From assembly GCF_029867415.1 (NCBI RefSeq), contig NC_081186.1, positions 11,044,930-11,108,929 of the forward strand: a DNA stretch of 64,000 nucleotides, read 5' to 3'. Below, piece after piece: positions 21,835 to 33,026 of this stretch. The first letter of the stretch is position 1. Every line of letters starts with the position of its first letter. Below the pieces are notes generated by a model that saw only the letters and a program-made list of their open reading frames with translations, did not search any database and was not told where the DNA came from. Source of the stretch: Vicia villosa (lineage: Eukaryota; Streptophyta; Magnoliopsida; Fabales; Fabaceae). Both the position numbers and the translations under genes were made by a program.

Positions 21835-24114
21835 ATGGCTGGTGAAACTCAAACAAATACATCTGCATCTACATCTGGCTCTACTGAGCAATATAATGGT
21901 AATAATGGTTATACTAGACCACCAGTATTTGATGGTGAAAACTTTGAATACTGGAAAGACAAACTGGAAAGTTACTTTCTTGGTCTAGATGGTGAACTAT
22001 GGGATCTTCTGATGGATGGTTACAAACATCCAGTGAAAGCTAGTGGCGTGAGGCTTACCAGGCAAGAAATGGATGATGATCAGAAGAAACTTTTCAAGAA
22101 TCATCATAAATGTAGGACTGTTTTGCTGAATGCTATCTCTCATGCTGAGTATGAGAAGATATCTAACAGGGAAACTGCCTATGATATATATGAGTCCTTG
22201 AAAATGACTCATGAGGGAAATGCTCAAGTCAAGGAGACTAAAGCTCTTGCTTTAATCCAGAAATATGAAGCCTTCAAGATGGAGGATGATGAAGACATTG
22301 AAAAGATGTTTTCAAGATTTCAAACGCTTACTGCTGGATTGAGAGTTCTGGATAAAGGCTACACCAAGGCTGATCATGTAAAGAAGATCATCAGAAGCTT
22401 ACCCAGAAGATGGGGTCCAATGGTGACTGCATTCAAGATTGCGAATAGGGGTGGCAACGGGCATGCCCACGCCCGTTTAGCCCGCCCCGCAAAAGCCCGT
22501 AAATAAACGGGGCGGGGCGGGCATAGTTGAAGATGCGGGCCTAAAACCTAACCCCGCCCCGCAAAAAAGTGAGGGCGGGGCGGGCAAAGCCCGCGGGCAT
22601 TGCACCTTTTAAGCCTAAAAACATAAAAATTTATGAAAATGCACATGCCCGCAAAAGCCCGCATTGAAAACGGGTCGGGGCGGGGCGGTCACATTAGAGG
22701 GTGAGGGCCTAAAACCTTGGCCCGCCCCGCACTAAAGTGCGGGTAAAACGGGCATGCCCAACGGGCCGGGCCCATTTTGCCACCCCTAATTGCGAAGAAT
22801 CTGAATGAAGTTTCTTTGGAAGAGCTTATCAGTGCCTTGAGAAGCCATGAAATAGAGCTGGATGCAAACGAGCCTCAGAAGAAAGGTAAGTCTATTGCAT
22901 TAAAATCTAATATTAAAAAATGCACTAACGCTTTTCAGGCTAGAGAAGAAGATCCTGAAGAATCAGAATCTAAAGAAGAAGAAGATGAACTGTCCATGAT
23001 CTCCAGAAGGGTAAACCAACTCTGGAAGAGCAAGCAAAGGAAGTTCAGAGGCTTCAGAAGCTCAAAGAGATTTGAACGTGGAGAATCTTCTGGTGACAGA
23101 AGATCTGACAAGAAGAAGGCTGTCTGCTATGAGTGCAATGAGCCTGGACATTACAAGAACGAGTGTCCAAAACTTCAGAAGGAGAATCCCAAAAAGAAGT
23201 TTCATAAGAAGAAAGGTCTTATGGCAACATGGGATGATTCTGAATCAGAATCAGAATCAGACTCTGAAGGAGAACAAGCCAACTTTGCGCTGATGGCTAC
23301 AGAAGATGATGGATCAGAATCTACATCAGAATCAGATTCTGAAGAGGTATTTTCTGAACTATCTAGAGAAGATTTAGTTTCCAGTTTAACAGAACTTCTG
23401 GAACTCAAGGCTCATCTTAGTATCAAATACAAAAAGCTGAAGAAGCAGTTTGAATTTGAAACTAAGAAGCTGGAAGTGGAAAATTCTGAACTAAAGGAAA
23501 AAGTTTTAAATCTATCCAAAGATAGTGGATCTCCTTCTGAAACAGAAAAATCCATTCCTAGCATGAATCATATTCTGAAAGAATATGACTCGAGCTTCAG
23601 AAAGTTCTTATCTAGAAGTATTGGCAGAAGTCATCTTGCTTCTATGATATATGGTGTTTCTGGAAACAGAAGGTTTGGTTTTGGCTATGAGGGTGATACC
23701 TCACATAAATTTGAACCTGTTGATGATATGAAGATCACATACAAGCCATTGTATGATCAGTTCAAATATGGCCATGCTCATGATATTAGGCTCACTTCAC
23801 ATGCACAGAAGTTTAACACTGTTCACACCAAAAAGCATGTGACACATCCTAAGAAATATTATGCTAACAAACCCAAAGAATATCATACTGTTCCTCCTGT
23901 TAAATATTTTGCTAAACCCAAGTTCAATCAGAACTTGAGGAGAACTATCAAGAAAGGACCCAAGAAATTGTGGGTACCTAAGGAGAAGATAATTTCTGTT
24001 GCAGATATCCTTGGCGGCAGAGAGGACAAACAGCAAAATGTCATGGTACCTGGACTCTGGGTGCTCGCGACACATGACGGGAAGAAGGTCTACATTCCAA
24101 GACCTGGTGCTTAA
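21835..24114 (+). pseudogene. gag: Sirevirus gag, interrupted by a hAT MITE
   Basis: ATG at 21835. The N-terminal part has the copia-type Gag signature around FDGENFEYWKDKLESYF. The frame enters the MITE at 22446 and stops inside it at 22504-22506. It resumes in the same frame right after the second target-site copy (22797), because MITE plus duplication is 351 bp, a multiple of three. The C-terminal part holds a CCHC zinc knuckle CYECNEPGHYKNEC (23125-23166), Glu/Ser-rich acidic tracts (from 23224) and a Lys/Tyr-rich tail. It ends at 24114, overlapping pol, which lies in the next frame. Gag would package the RNA in a particle. As it stands only an N-terminal fragment of 223 codons could be made. 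Confidence 0.9.
22446..22788. mobile_element. GC-rich hAT-type MITE inside Sirevirus gag
   Basis: 343 bp with perfect 12-bp terminal inverted repeats TAGGGGTGGCAA, flanked by perfect 8-bp duplications ATTGCGAA (22438-22445 and 22789-22796), as expected for hAT transposition. It is strikingly GC-rich with many CGGGC and GCCCG subterminal motifs, in contrast to the AT-rich surroundings. It encodes no transposase. It differs in its ends from the MITE at 14762 and the transposon at 62237, so it belongs to a separate hAT subfamily. Confidence 0.95.
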
Positions 24115-27100
24115 ACCAGGTGGTGAAGTCAAGTTTGGAGGAGATCAGAAGGGCAAAATCATTGGCTCAGGAACTATAAAGTTTGGTAACTCTCCTTCCA
24201 TAACTAATGTACTTCTTGTAGAAGGATTAACACATAACTTATTGTCCATAAATCAATTAAGTGACAATGGTTATGACATAATCTTCAATCAAAAGTCTTG
24301 CAAGGCTGTAAGTCAGAAGGATGGCTCAATCCTATTTACAGGCAAGAGAAAGAACAACGTTTATAAGACAGATCTTCAAGATCTTAAGAATCAGAAGGTG
24401 ACTTGTCTTATGTCTGTTTCTGAAGAGCAATGGGTCTGGCACAGAAGATTAGGTCATGCTAGTTTGAGAAAGATTTCTCAGATTAACAAACTAAATCTGG
24501 TCAGAGGACTCCCAAATCTGAAATACAAATCAGATGCTCTTTGTGAAGCATGTCAGAAGGGCAAGTTCTCCAGACCTGCATTCAAGTCTAAGAATGTTGT
24601 TTCTTCCTCAAGGCCGTTAGAACTCTTGCACATTGATCTGTTTGGCCCAGTCAAAACAGCATCTGTCAGAGGGAAGAAATATGGATTAGTCATCGTTGAT
24701 GATTATAGCCGCTGGACATGGGTAAAGTTCTTAAAACACAAGGATGAGTCTCATTCAGTGTTCTTTGAATTCTGCACTCAGATCCAATCTGAGAAAGAGT
24801 GTAAAATCATAAAGGTTAGAAGTGATCATGGTGGCGAATTTGAGAACAGATTCTTTGAGGAGTTCTTCAAGGAAAATGGTATTGCCCATGATTTCTCTTG
24901 TCCTAGAACTCCACAACAAAATGGAGTTGTAGAGCGAAAGAATAGGACTCTACAAGAAATGGCCAGAACCATGATCAATGAAACCAATATGGCTAAGCAT
25001 TTCTGGGTAGAAGCAATAAACACTGCATGTTATATTCAGAATAGAATCTCTATAAGACCTATTCTAAATAAGACTCCTTATGAATTGTGGAAGAATAGAA
25101 AGCCCAACATTTCATATTTCCATCCTTTTGGATGTGTATGCTTTATTTTGAATATTAAAGATCATCTTGGTAAGTTTGATTCTAAGGCACAAAAGTGTTT
25201 CCTTCTTGGATATTCTGAACGCTCTAAAGGCTACAGAGTATACAATACTGAAACATTGGTTGTAGAAGAATCAATCAATATCAGGTTTGATGATAAGCTT
25301 GGTCTTGAAAAACCAAAGCAGTTTGAGAATTTTGCAGATTTTGATATTGATATATCAGAAGCTGTAGAACCAAGAAGCAATGCTGCAGAAGCTGGCAATC
25401 TCAGAAGCAATGGATCAGAAGATCAAGTTGCTGCATCTTTAGAGAATCTCAGGATTTCTGAAGAACCAACAGTCAGAAGATCACCTAGACTTGCTTCAGC
25501 TCATTCAGAAGATGTGATCCTTGGGAAGAAAGATGATCCCATCAGAACAAGGGCATTCCTTAAGAACAGTGCAGAATGTCAATTAGGTCTTGTTTCTTTG
25601 ATCGAGCCAACTTCTGTTGATCAAGCTCTAGAAGATCCTGACTGGATAATTGCCATGCAAGAAGAACTAAATCAGTTTACAAGGAATGACGTATGGGACT
25701 TGGTTCCTAGACCAAAAGGATTTAACATCATCGGCACTAAGTGGGTGTTCAGAAACAAGCTAAGCGAGAAGGGAGAAGTGGTAAGAAACAAATCCAGGCT
25801 GGTTGCTCAAGGTTATAGTCAGCAAGAAGGGATTGACTACACAGAAACCTTTGCACTAGTGGCCAAGTTAGAATCTATTCGTCTATTAATTTCTTTTGCC
25901 ACTCAACACAACATCACTCTGTATTAGATGGATGTTAAGAGTGACTTCTTAAATGGTTATATAGATGAAGAAGTTTATGTCCATCAACCTCCTGGTTTTG
26001 AAGACTCTAAGTCTCCAAATCATGTTTTTAAATTAAAGAAATCATTATACGGATTGAAGCAAGCTCCGAGAGCTTGGTATGAACGTTTAAGTTCCTTCCT
26101 TCTGGAAAATGGTTTCACTAGAGGAAAAGTGGACACTACTCTCTTTTGTAAAACCTTTAAAAAGGATATTTTAATATGTCAAATATATGTTGATGATATT
26201 ATCTTTGGAACATCTAATGCTACACTTAGAAAGGAGTTTGCTGAGTCTATGCAGGCTGAATTTGAAATGAGCATGATGGGAGAACTCAAATATTTTCTTG
26301 GAATTCAAATAAATCAAACTTCTGATGGAACTTATGTTCATCAAACGAAGTATGTGAAAGAACTTCTGAAGAAGTTTAATCTTTCTGAAAGCAAAGAAGC
26401 CAAAACTCCTATGCATCCAACATGTGTCCTCGGTAAGGATGAGGTAAGTAAGAAGGTAGATCAGAAGTTGTACAGAGGTATGATTGGATCACTTCTATAC
26501 CTAACTGCTTCTAGACCTGACATTCTCTTCTGTTTTTGTTTGTGTGCTAGATTCCAATCAGATCCGAGAGAATCTCATTTAACTGCGGTTAAGAGAATTC
26601 TGAGGTATCTGAAAGGTACTACTAATGTTGGTTTAGTTTACAGAAGATCCAAAGATTACAACTTAGTAGGATTCTGTGACGCTGACTATGCTGGAGATAG
26701 AATTGAAAGGAAAAGTACTTCTAGAAGTTGTCAATTTCTTGGAAGTCATCTAATCTCATGGTACAGCAAGAAGCAAGCTACAATTGCCCTCTCAACAACA
26801 GAAGCAGAATATGTTGCTGCTGTTGGTTGTAGCACACAAATGCTCTGGATGAGAAGTCAGCTAGAAGATTATCAGATATATGAGAGTAACATTCCTATTT
26901 TCTGTGATAATACTTCTGCTATATGTTTATCTAAGAATCCTATTTTACATTCAAAAGCTAAACATATTGAGATTAAACATCATTTCATAAGGGACTATGT
27001 TCAGAAGGGTGTTATATCTTTAAATTTTGTGGATACAGACCATCAATGGGCTGATATCTTTACAAAACCCCTTGCTGAAGATAGGTTTAAGTTCATTCTG

Positions 27101-27133
27101 AAGAATATCAGTATGGATTTATGCCCAGAATGA
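23999..27133 (+). pseudogene. pol: Sirevirus pol (protease, integrase, reverse transcriptase, RNase H) with one nonsense codon
   Basis: It lies in the frame after that of gag and has no ATG at its head, so it needs a frameshift to be expressed. Protease: WYLDSGCSRHMTG with the catalytic Asp at 24053-24055. Pre-integrase: WHRRLGHAS near 24438. Integrase: DLFGPVK, VDDYSRWTWV, SDHGGEFEN and TPQQNGVVERKNRT (about 24630-24950). Reverse transcriptase: GTKWVFRNK, then a TAG at 25925-25927 just before MDVKSDFLNG, then SLYGLKQAPRAWYERL and the active site YVDDIIFG (26186 onward). RNase H: FCDADYAG, ALSTTEAEYVAA and HIEIKHHFIRD, ending at 27133. The TAG sits where copia elements usually have Gln, so a single C-to-T change is likely. 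Two further conserved positions look altered (KSD for KSA, ALVAKLE for APVARLE). Confidence 0.93.
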
Positions 27134-27593
27134 GAAGATGAGAAGATCTTATGTATGAGTATCTTCTGAAATGAGATTGGATTAGTATTTTATAAGAAGT
27201 TCTGATTGTAATCAATTAGAAGTAGTGATTCTGTTATTACTAACATTTCATTGTCTAAGTTGACTCAGAATCTCTTTAAAAGTAAAACAGCTGTAACTGG
27301 CTATCTAGATGGTAAACACGTGTTCACTATTTTTGGACAAGCGTGCGTGCAGTTGAGGGGACGCCTACTTAGGTAACTGTGCTAATCACTTCCTTTGTAT
27401 TATCTCTCCTCACGTCACGTAACATTAAATGCTATCCATCATTACCTTTAATTCTTTTCTTTTATATTCTTCAAACGTTTCTTTTTCCCTCTTATATTTT
27501 TCACTCTCTTGCATTCAGTTTCTTTTTATCTCTCTCTCTCTTTGCATTCATATCATAAACCCTAGCGGTTTTCTTTTTTTCTGCAACTTCATC
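27134..27593 (+). other. Spacer between Sirevirus pol and env-like ORF
   Basis: Non-coding, pyrimidine-rich towards its end (27480-27545). Sireviruses are thought to express the env-like ORF from spliced RNA. A splice acceptor-like TTTTTTTCTGCAAC lies just before the ATG at 27594, but I cannot show that it is used. Confidence 0.5.
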
Positions 27594-28791
27594 ATGAATC
27601 CTCCGTCAAGTTCTCAAAATCAAGAATCTGATCGTAAACAAAAGAGAAAGGCAACTAATGAACCAGAAAACAAACCAAAGAAAGTAAGGATCACCTACGA
27701 TCCTGTCAAGGTGAACCCCTTTGAAGCTATGATGTCTGGAAACTACTCTAGACGTGTGTATCAACCCCCTGATGGTAGCCCTCTATCACCTCCTTCTTCA
27801 CAAACCACCACCACCATCTTCACCATCTGATATCTCCTCTCCTTCAACCCATCCCACAGATATCTCCTCATCTCTCTCACACCCTTTTCCCACCAGAACA
27901 CCTAACCCCTACAGCTTTGTGTTTCCTGACTCCAGATTCACTATCAACCCTCCATCACCTACCACTCAATCGTTTCTAGAGCTTTTACATTCTGATGTAA
28001 ATAGATGGTTGGAGATTCTGGGTGCTGCTCACCTTAACCATGTGGATGAGTATGCTACATGCAACCTCTGGGATGCCTTTCGTCAAGACTTTCTGGCTAG
28101 GGCTACGGATATTCAGAGAAGGATCATGACTGAAGCACCTGGTGTTCGTGGTCTTCGTTTGGAAGTTGGTGAAAGTAGCTATCACCATCTCATCAGGAAC
28201 AAAAGAGTTCTTGAAGAGAGGATACCTGCAGATGAGATGGAAGAAGAAAATCCCTGCAGAGACATAGTGGTGTGGAGACCATGGTATCCTGTGCTGACTG
28301 GAGATTTTCAGTGGTTGTTCAATTGGTTCAGAATGAACCCTTCTGAAAGTGCTCCTCACATGGTCTTTCCAGTAGTGGTTTATCCTGCAGAAGTTGCTGG
28401 TCCAACCCCTCCAACAAACCTTGAAGCCATTCTTCAAGTCTTGGAAGTTGGAACTTCTGAGCTGCCTGAACCAATATATGCTGAGGCTGCTTCTGAGTCA
28501 GACTCAGATGCTAAAATGGAAGATGCACAAGCTGGAAACCCTCTAGAAGATCGTCCTGCTGAGATTGTTGTCCCTGATGGCAGAAATTCTGATGTTCCTT
28601 CTTCTGGTGAAACCTCAGCTCTGATGGAGACCTTGGAAGCTCTTCGTCAGAATCAAGTTATGTTGGCTTCTCGTTTAAACGCGTAAGAAGCAGCCAATGC
28701 TGAGTTTCGTTCCTTCATGGCAAGGCAAAATGCAAGCACTGACGGGATTCATGATGTTCTGGCGCGGATTTTTCTTAGGCTAGGGTCTTAG
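27594..28791 (+). pseudogene. Sirevirus env-like ORF, frameshifted and with a premature stop
   Basis: ATG at 27594 opens a basic, Lys-rich N-terminus that stops at 27830. The reading continues in the next frame from about 27800, implying a small indel in the CCACCACCACC tract. That frame runs to TAA at 28684-28686 and would continue to 28791 without it. The middle has a folded-looking segment around NRWLEILGAAHLNHVDEY and WRPWYPVLTGDFQWLFNWF. A Pro/Glu/Ser-rich acidic part follows, then a possible coiled coil near the end. No obvious signal peptide or strong membrane segment is visible. The assignment comes from its position after RNase H in a Sirevirus, and a function as an envelope is unproven for this group. 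Confidence 0.75.
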
Positions 28792-30002
28792 TCCTTAAGT
28801 CTTTGTAGTTTTCCTTCCTTGTTGCATCTGTTTTTCTGCATTCACCTTTTGTAATTTCTGTTTGCTTAATCAATGAAAAGTTTATTTTGTTTCATTCCTT
28901 TTGTCTCTTTCTTTACATCTGAATCTTTTATATTCTTTTTGATGTTATGACAAAAAGGGGGAGAAAATATATGATAAATGATCTGATTAATATTATCAGT
29001 TGCCGGGTAAAAAGGCCCCACATTTCTAACAGAACTTGAAAAGTTCTATGCTTTAAGTTGTGTTGTTGCAGGAATTGAAGATTCTCTTTTCAAGATCAAC
29101 ACAAGAAGCAACAAGATAAGAATCAAGCTCTTGGATTCTTGAAGCAAGCTTAGTGCTATGAAGCTTCAGAAATCAGAAGCAAGAAGGAAGAATGTTCAGA
29201 TATTCTGATGATAGAAAATGATCTGAAACATTATGTTTATGTGCTCTGACACATACCATATGGCTCTGATACATATTATGTGTTTTTGGCTCTGATACAT
29301 ATTATATGCTCTGAAACATATTCTATGTTCTGACTCATTCATGCTGACTTTTGTCGTTTAGTTTTGCTCTGTAACATTTCAGGATGTAGAGATGCTCTGA
29401 TGATGCTCTGGTACATTCAACAATGTTCTGATACAATCTAGCATGAAGTGATGTAAGAAGAAATTCAAGCTCTGAAGCTGTCCCGATGGAAGCAGAAATC
29501 AGAAGCTGTGAATGTTCTGAAGATCAAAGAAATTCAAGTTCTGAAGCTGTCCCGATGGAAGCAGAAATCAGAAGCTGTGAATGTTCTGAAGATCAAAGAA
29601 ATTCAAGTTCTGAAGCTGTCCTAATGGAAGCAGAAGTCAGAAGCTGTGAATGTTCTGAAGATCAAAGAAATTCAAGTTCTGAAGCTGTCCGATGGAAGCA
29701 GAAGTCAGAAGCTATGAATGTTCAGTGGATCTAAAGAAATTCAATGTTCTGAAGCTATCCTATGGAAGCAGAAATCAGAAGTTATGAATGTTCTGAAGAT
29801 CAAGCACTGTGAACGTCTCTACTGAAATACTCAGGGAAGTTTTTTATTATTAAAATTCTTCTAGTATTAATTTCAGGGGGAGATTATTCATCTCAGGGGG
29901 AGACATATTCACATGCTTATGCTATAGCTGTGTAATTGTCTTTAGCCGTCTGCTCTTTCTGATCGCAAATTCATATCATTTATATATGTTTTTGTCATCA
30001 TC
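28792..30002 (+). other. Sirevirus 3' untranslated region
   Basis: Repeat-rich non-coding sequence with several polypurine-like tracts (AAAAAGGGGGAGAAAA near 28952, CAGGGGGAGA near 29874 and 29895) ahead of the final one. Short CTGATACATATTATGT-like repeats occur at 29237-29345. Multiple polypurine tracts are a reported trait of Sireviruses. Confidence 0.75.
29467..29800 (+). repeat. 69-bp tandem repeat in Sirevirus 3' region
   Basis: Five copies of a unit starting near GATGGAAGCAGAAATCAGAA, with starts at 29485, 29554, 29623, 29691 and 29761. The 69-bp period equals 23 codons and keeps an open frame across three copies, but there is no other sign of coding. Confidence 0.9.
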
Positions 30003-30016
30003 AAAAAGGGGGAGAT
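30003..30016 (+). promoter_or_regulatory. Polypurine tract of the Sirevirus
   Basis: AAAAAGGGGGAGAT directly precedes the 3' LTR start TGTTAGAAC. Confidence 0.9.
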
Positions 30017-31221
30017 TGTTAGAACAAGATTTGTTCTGATCAATATTCTTAGTTTTGATGATAACAAGGATATGAATTTTGTGTGAGATAATGTGGTACT
30101 CTAATACATTGCAATTTCCTTTTCAGGAAATATATAAAGAGTATGCACAAATCAGCGCTCAGAAGCTTTGTCTCAGAAGGTTCAGCATGCAACATCAGAA
30201 CATGGTCTGGCAAGACATCAGAAGATGGTCAAGGCAGAATCAGAACATGGGTCTATGGAAGCATCAGAAGAACTTGAGATCAGAAGCAGAAGCACTGAAG
30301 GTCTCATGGTATCACGCTCAGAAGCACTTCAAGGTCAGAAGACAAGAAGATGCTATGCACCAAGCTGTTTGACTCTGATGATTTTCAAACGTTGTATACA
30401 CAAACATCAGATTAGAAGAAAGTACAGGTGGCAGGCTACGCTGACTGACAAAAGAAACGTTGGAAGCTATTAAAGGCAACGTCAGTAGACACAGCGTGAA
30501 CAAGGCTCGAGGTAGTTGACAAAAGCGTGAAACATTAAATGCAATTCTGTACGGAACACGCAAAGCATTAAATGCTCCCAACGGTCATCTTCTCAAACGC
30601 CTATAAATATGAAGTTCTGATGAGAAGCAAGGTTGACGATTTCGCTAACAATTAACTTGCTGAAACGCTGATCAAATTCAAAGCTCAGAAACTTAATCTT
30701 CATCAAAGCTCACTACATTGCTGTTGTAATATATTAGTGAGATTAAGCTTAAACGTTAAGAGAAATATCACTGTTGTGATTATAGCTTTTCAAAAGCATT
30801 TGTAATACTCTTAGAATTGATTACATTAATTTGTAAGTAACTAGAGTGATCAAGTGTTGATTAGGATACTCTAGGAAGTCTTAGCTTGTGTCTAAGCAGT
30901 TGTAATTAGAGTGATCACGTGGTGGTCAGGATACTCTAAGAAAGTCTTAGCTTGTGTCTAAGCATTTGTTCCTAGAGTGATCAGGTTGTGATCAGGATAC
31001 TCTAGAAGACTTAGTCGTGGGCGAAGTGGAAAACCATTGTAATCTGTTGCGATTAGTGGATTAAATCCTCAGGTGAGGTAAATCACTCTGTGGGGGTGGA
31101 CTGGAGTAGTTTAGTTAACAACGAACCAGGATAAAAATAACTGTGCAATTTATTTTTATCGTCCAAGTTTTTAAACTACACTTATTCAAACCCCCCTTTC
31201 TAAGTGTTTTTCTATCCTTCA
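30017..31221 (+). mobile_element. 3' LTR of the Sirevirus
   Basis: 1205 bp, nearly identical to 20543-21748, with about 18 substitutions and one single-base indel by eye. It is followed by the target duplication CAAAG. Confidence 0.95.
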
Positions 31222-31226
31222 CAAAG

Positions 31227-33026
31227 GATCCTTAGAGAGATGTCGAATCTTGACGTAACTGCCTCAGATTAATTGAATTTGAGAGAGATTCCTCGACTTG
31301 ATTGCCCCGTATTGATGGAACTCAAGAGATATTTATCGATGTGATTGCCCTAGATTACACATCTTATCAGAATCCTCAAGTTCCATTACGATGAAGCAAC
31401 ATGTGGAAGCAACTTTATCACGCTCAACGCAACATTCAACCTTTTCCCTCAGGATAACCATCTAATTGCATCTGCACAATAGAATATTCAGGCCTTTCTC
31501 CTGAAGATAGTCGATTAACGGAAGTGCCAACTACTCATGTTTAATGGAGCCTTCAAGCGATACGCCCCTGGATAATCAGTCTCTGAAATGATTGGCTTCT
31601 TACTCCGTGGAGTTCTCAAGTCTCTTTATTTTGATATAATCAAGTTCCTCACTGATTCTCATCCTCAAAATTTCCTTAATGCTAATCAAATGTTTTGTAT
31701 TCAGAAAAATGGTAATTCTAAGAATGATAATTCTAATGCAAAGCCTATGTTAGTCTTGAAGTTTAAAGAAACTTTTTATTGAAATGAGGTTGCGACCTCT
31801 TGTGAATGGATCACTAGTTGATATAACCTCGATTTTTGCATATGGAAGATAAAGCAAGCATATGATACCAACGTAAATATGTGTCACGCTTCATTTGGAG
31901 TCAATTAAACACTATCTCATTGGAGCGTGCTTTCAAAATAAACCCCGCTTCAATTAGGAATTTTGAGGGTTGTAACTTGGCCAGGTTCATGGTTTTCAGA
32001 AACAAATGATATTTAGGCTCAAAATTATTTGTACCCACCCACTTCGTGATGTTCTCCAATCCTAAGTTCAATTAACTCAACACGAGTGTTCGTCCCTCAC
32101 AAGGAATTTTGAAATGGCTGACGAGTCAATGAGGTTTTTCGGACATGGCAGTCACTCACATTTTATTCTTCTGATTCATTGTCACACGACTTTGTCCTTG
32201 CTTGGCAATTTCATCATCATTTCTCTTTCCATCATCATAATTTTTTATTCATTTTTTGCCATTTTTTTTTGTTTTGCTTTTTTCATTTTTTTCACAAGTC
32301 GTGTGACCTCGCTTTCTCTTTGGTTTGTTGGAAGTGATGTGATTGTATCATTCTTTAGGTTGATGAGGGATAACCATTGTGGCATCGTCATATTTTTACC
32401 TCTTGGTAGGTGAAGGATAACCATCGTGGTTCTGACTTTCCTCAACCTTTTGATGGATAACCATTGTTTTATCCTTAGATGTGCACTCATGATGAGTTTT
32501 GAACGCTCGATCGAATTAACTGAACACTACCCTGCCCCAGGGTTAAAGTTAAGGGTTTTTTCTGAATAGAAAAGAAACTCCTACTTCAAGGTTCAAAGGG
32601 GTTAACGAGGGTTGCACTCCCTTATATCTCCAGTGTTTGGGGATTTGAAACAATGCATGTGCATCATCAGTAAGGTTTTATTCAAAAGCACACAATTGGA
32701 GATTTTGTGTTTTTATTTTTCATCGTTCTCCCTCATTTTTTTTGTTGCCTAAGCAAGAGATCAAAAAAGTTGGTATCGTATGCAAGCAAATTATTATATG
32801 AGTGATAACGAATGGATTACCTCAAGACGAACAAAAACAATGTATTTTTATTTCCATTAAAAAATTAACAAGCTTTTACATGCTATCAATGCTTAAAAAA
32901 ACAAAGGAAGATTACAAATGAAAATGTGGTAAAGAACTAAATAAATTTCATTGTTGAGGTGACCTGACTCTGTCTGGACTTATTGTTGTCGAATGCCTTC
33001 TGCAATTTTGATACCTTATCGATACC
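31227..33026 (-). other. Non-coding internal region of Ogre-B right of the Sirevirus
   Basis: Continues Ogre-B. It shares blocks with Ogre-A and Ogre-C: TTGTAACTTGGCCAGGTTCA near 31970, GTACCCACCCACTTCGTGAT near 32030, and CTTATATCTCCAGTGTTTGG near 32623. Polypyrimidine tracts occur at 32220-32300. There is no supported gene. Confidence 0.6.

Larger units (their letters stand above)
20543..31221 (+). mobile_element. Complete Sirevirus-type Ty1/copia retrotransposon with env-like ORF
   Basis: 10,679 bp from LTR to LTR, flanked by perfect CAAAG duplications (20538-20542 and 31222-31226). The order is LTR, primer binding site, gag, protease, integrase, reverse transcriptase, RNase H, env-like ORF, repeat-rich 3' region, polypurine tract and LTR. 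This is the plan of the Sirevirus group (SIRE1, Maximus). The LTRs differ at about 18 positions in 1205 by eye, roughly 1.5 percent, so the insertion is young. Every gene is nevertheless damaged: gag by a MITE, gag-pol by a frame change, reverse transcriptase by a TAG, and env-like by a frame change and a TAA. It sits in Ogre-B. Confidence 0.93.

Noticed and set aside
27985..28437. 150-codon minus-strand frame
   Set aside because: It is the antisense of the env-like ORF and shows no recognisable domain.
29486..29734. 82-codon open frame of 23-residue repeats
   Set aside because: It follows from the 69-bp tandem repeat in the Sirevirus 3' region; there is no upstream gene signal and the last units break the period.
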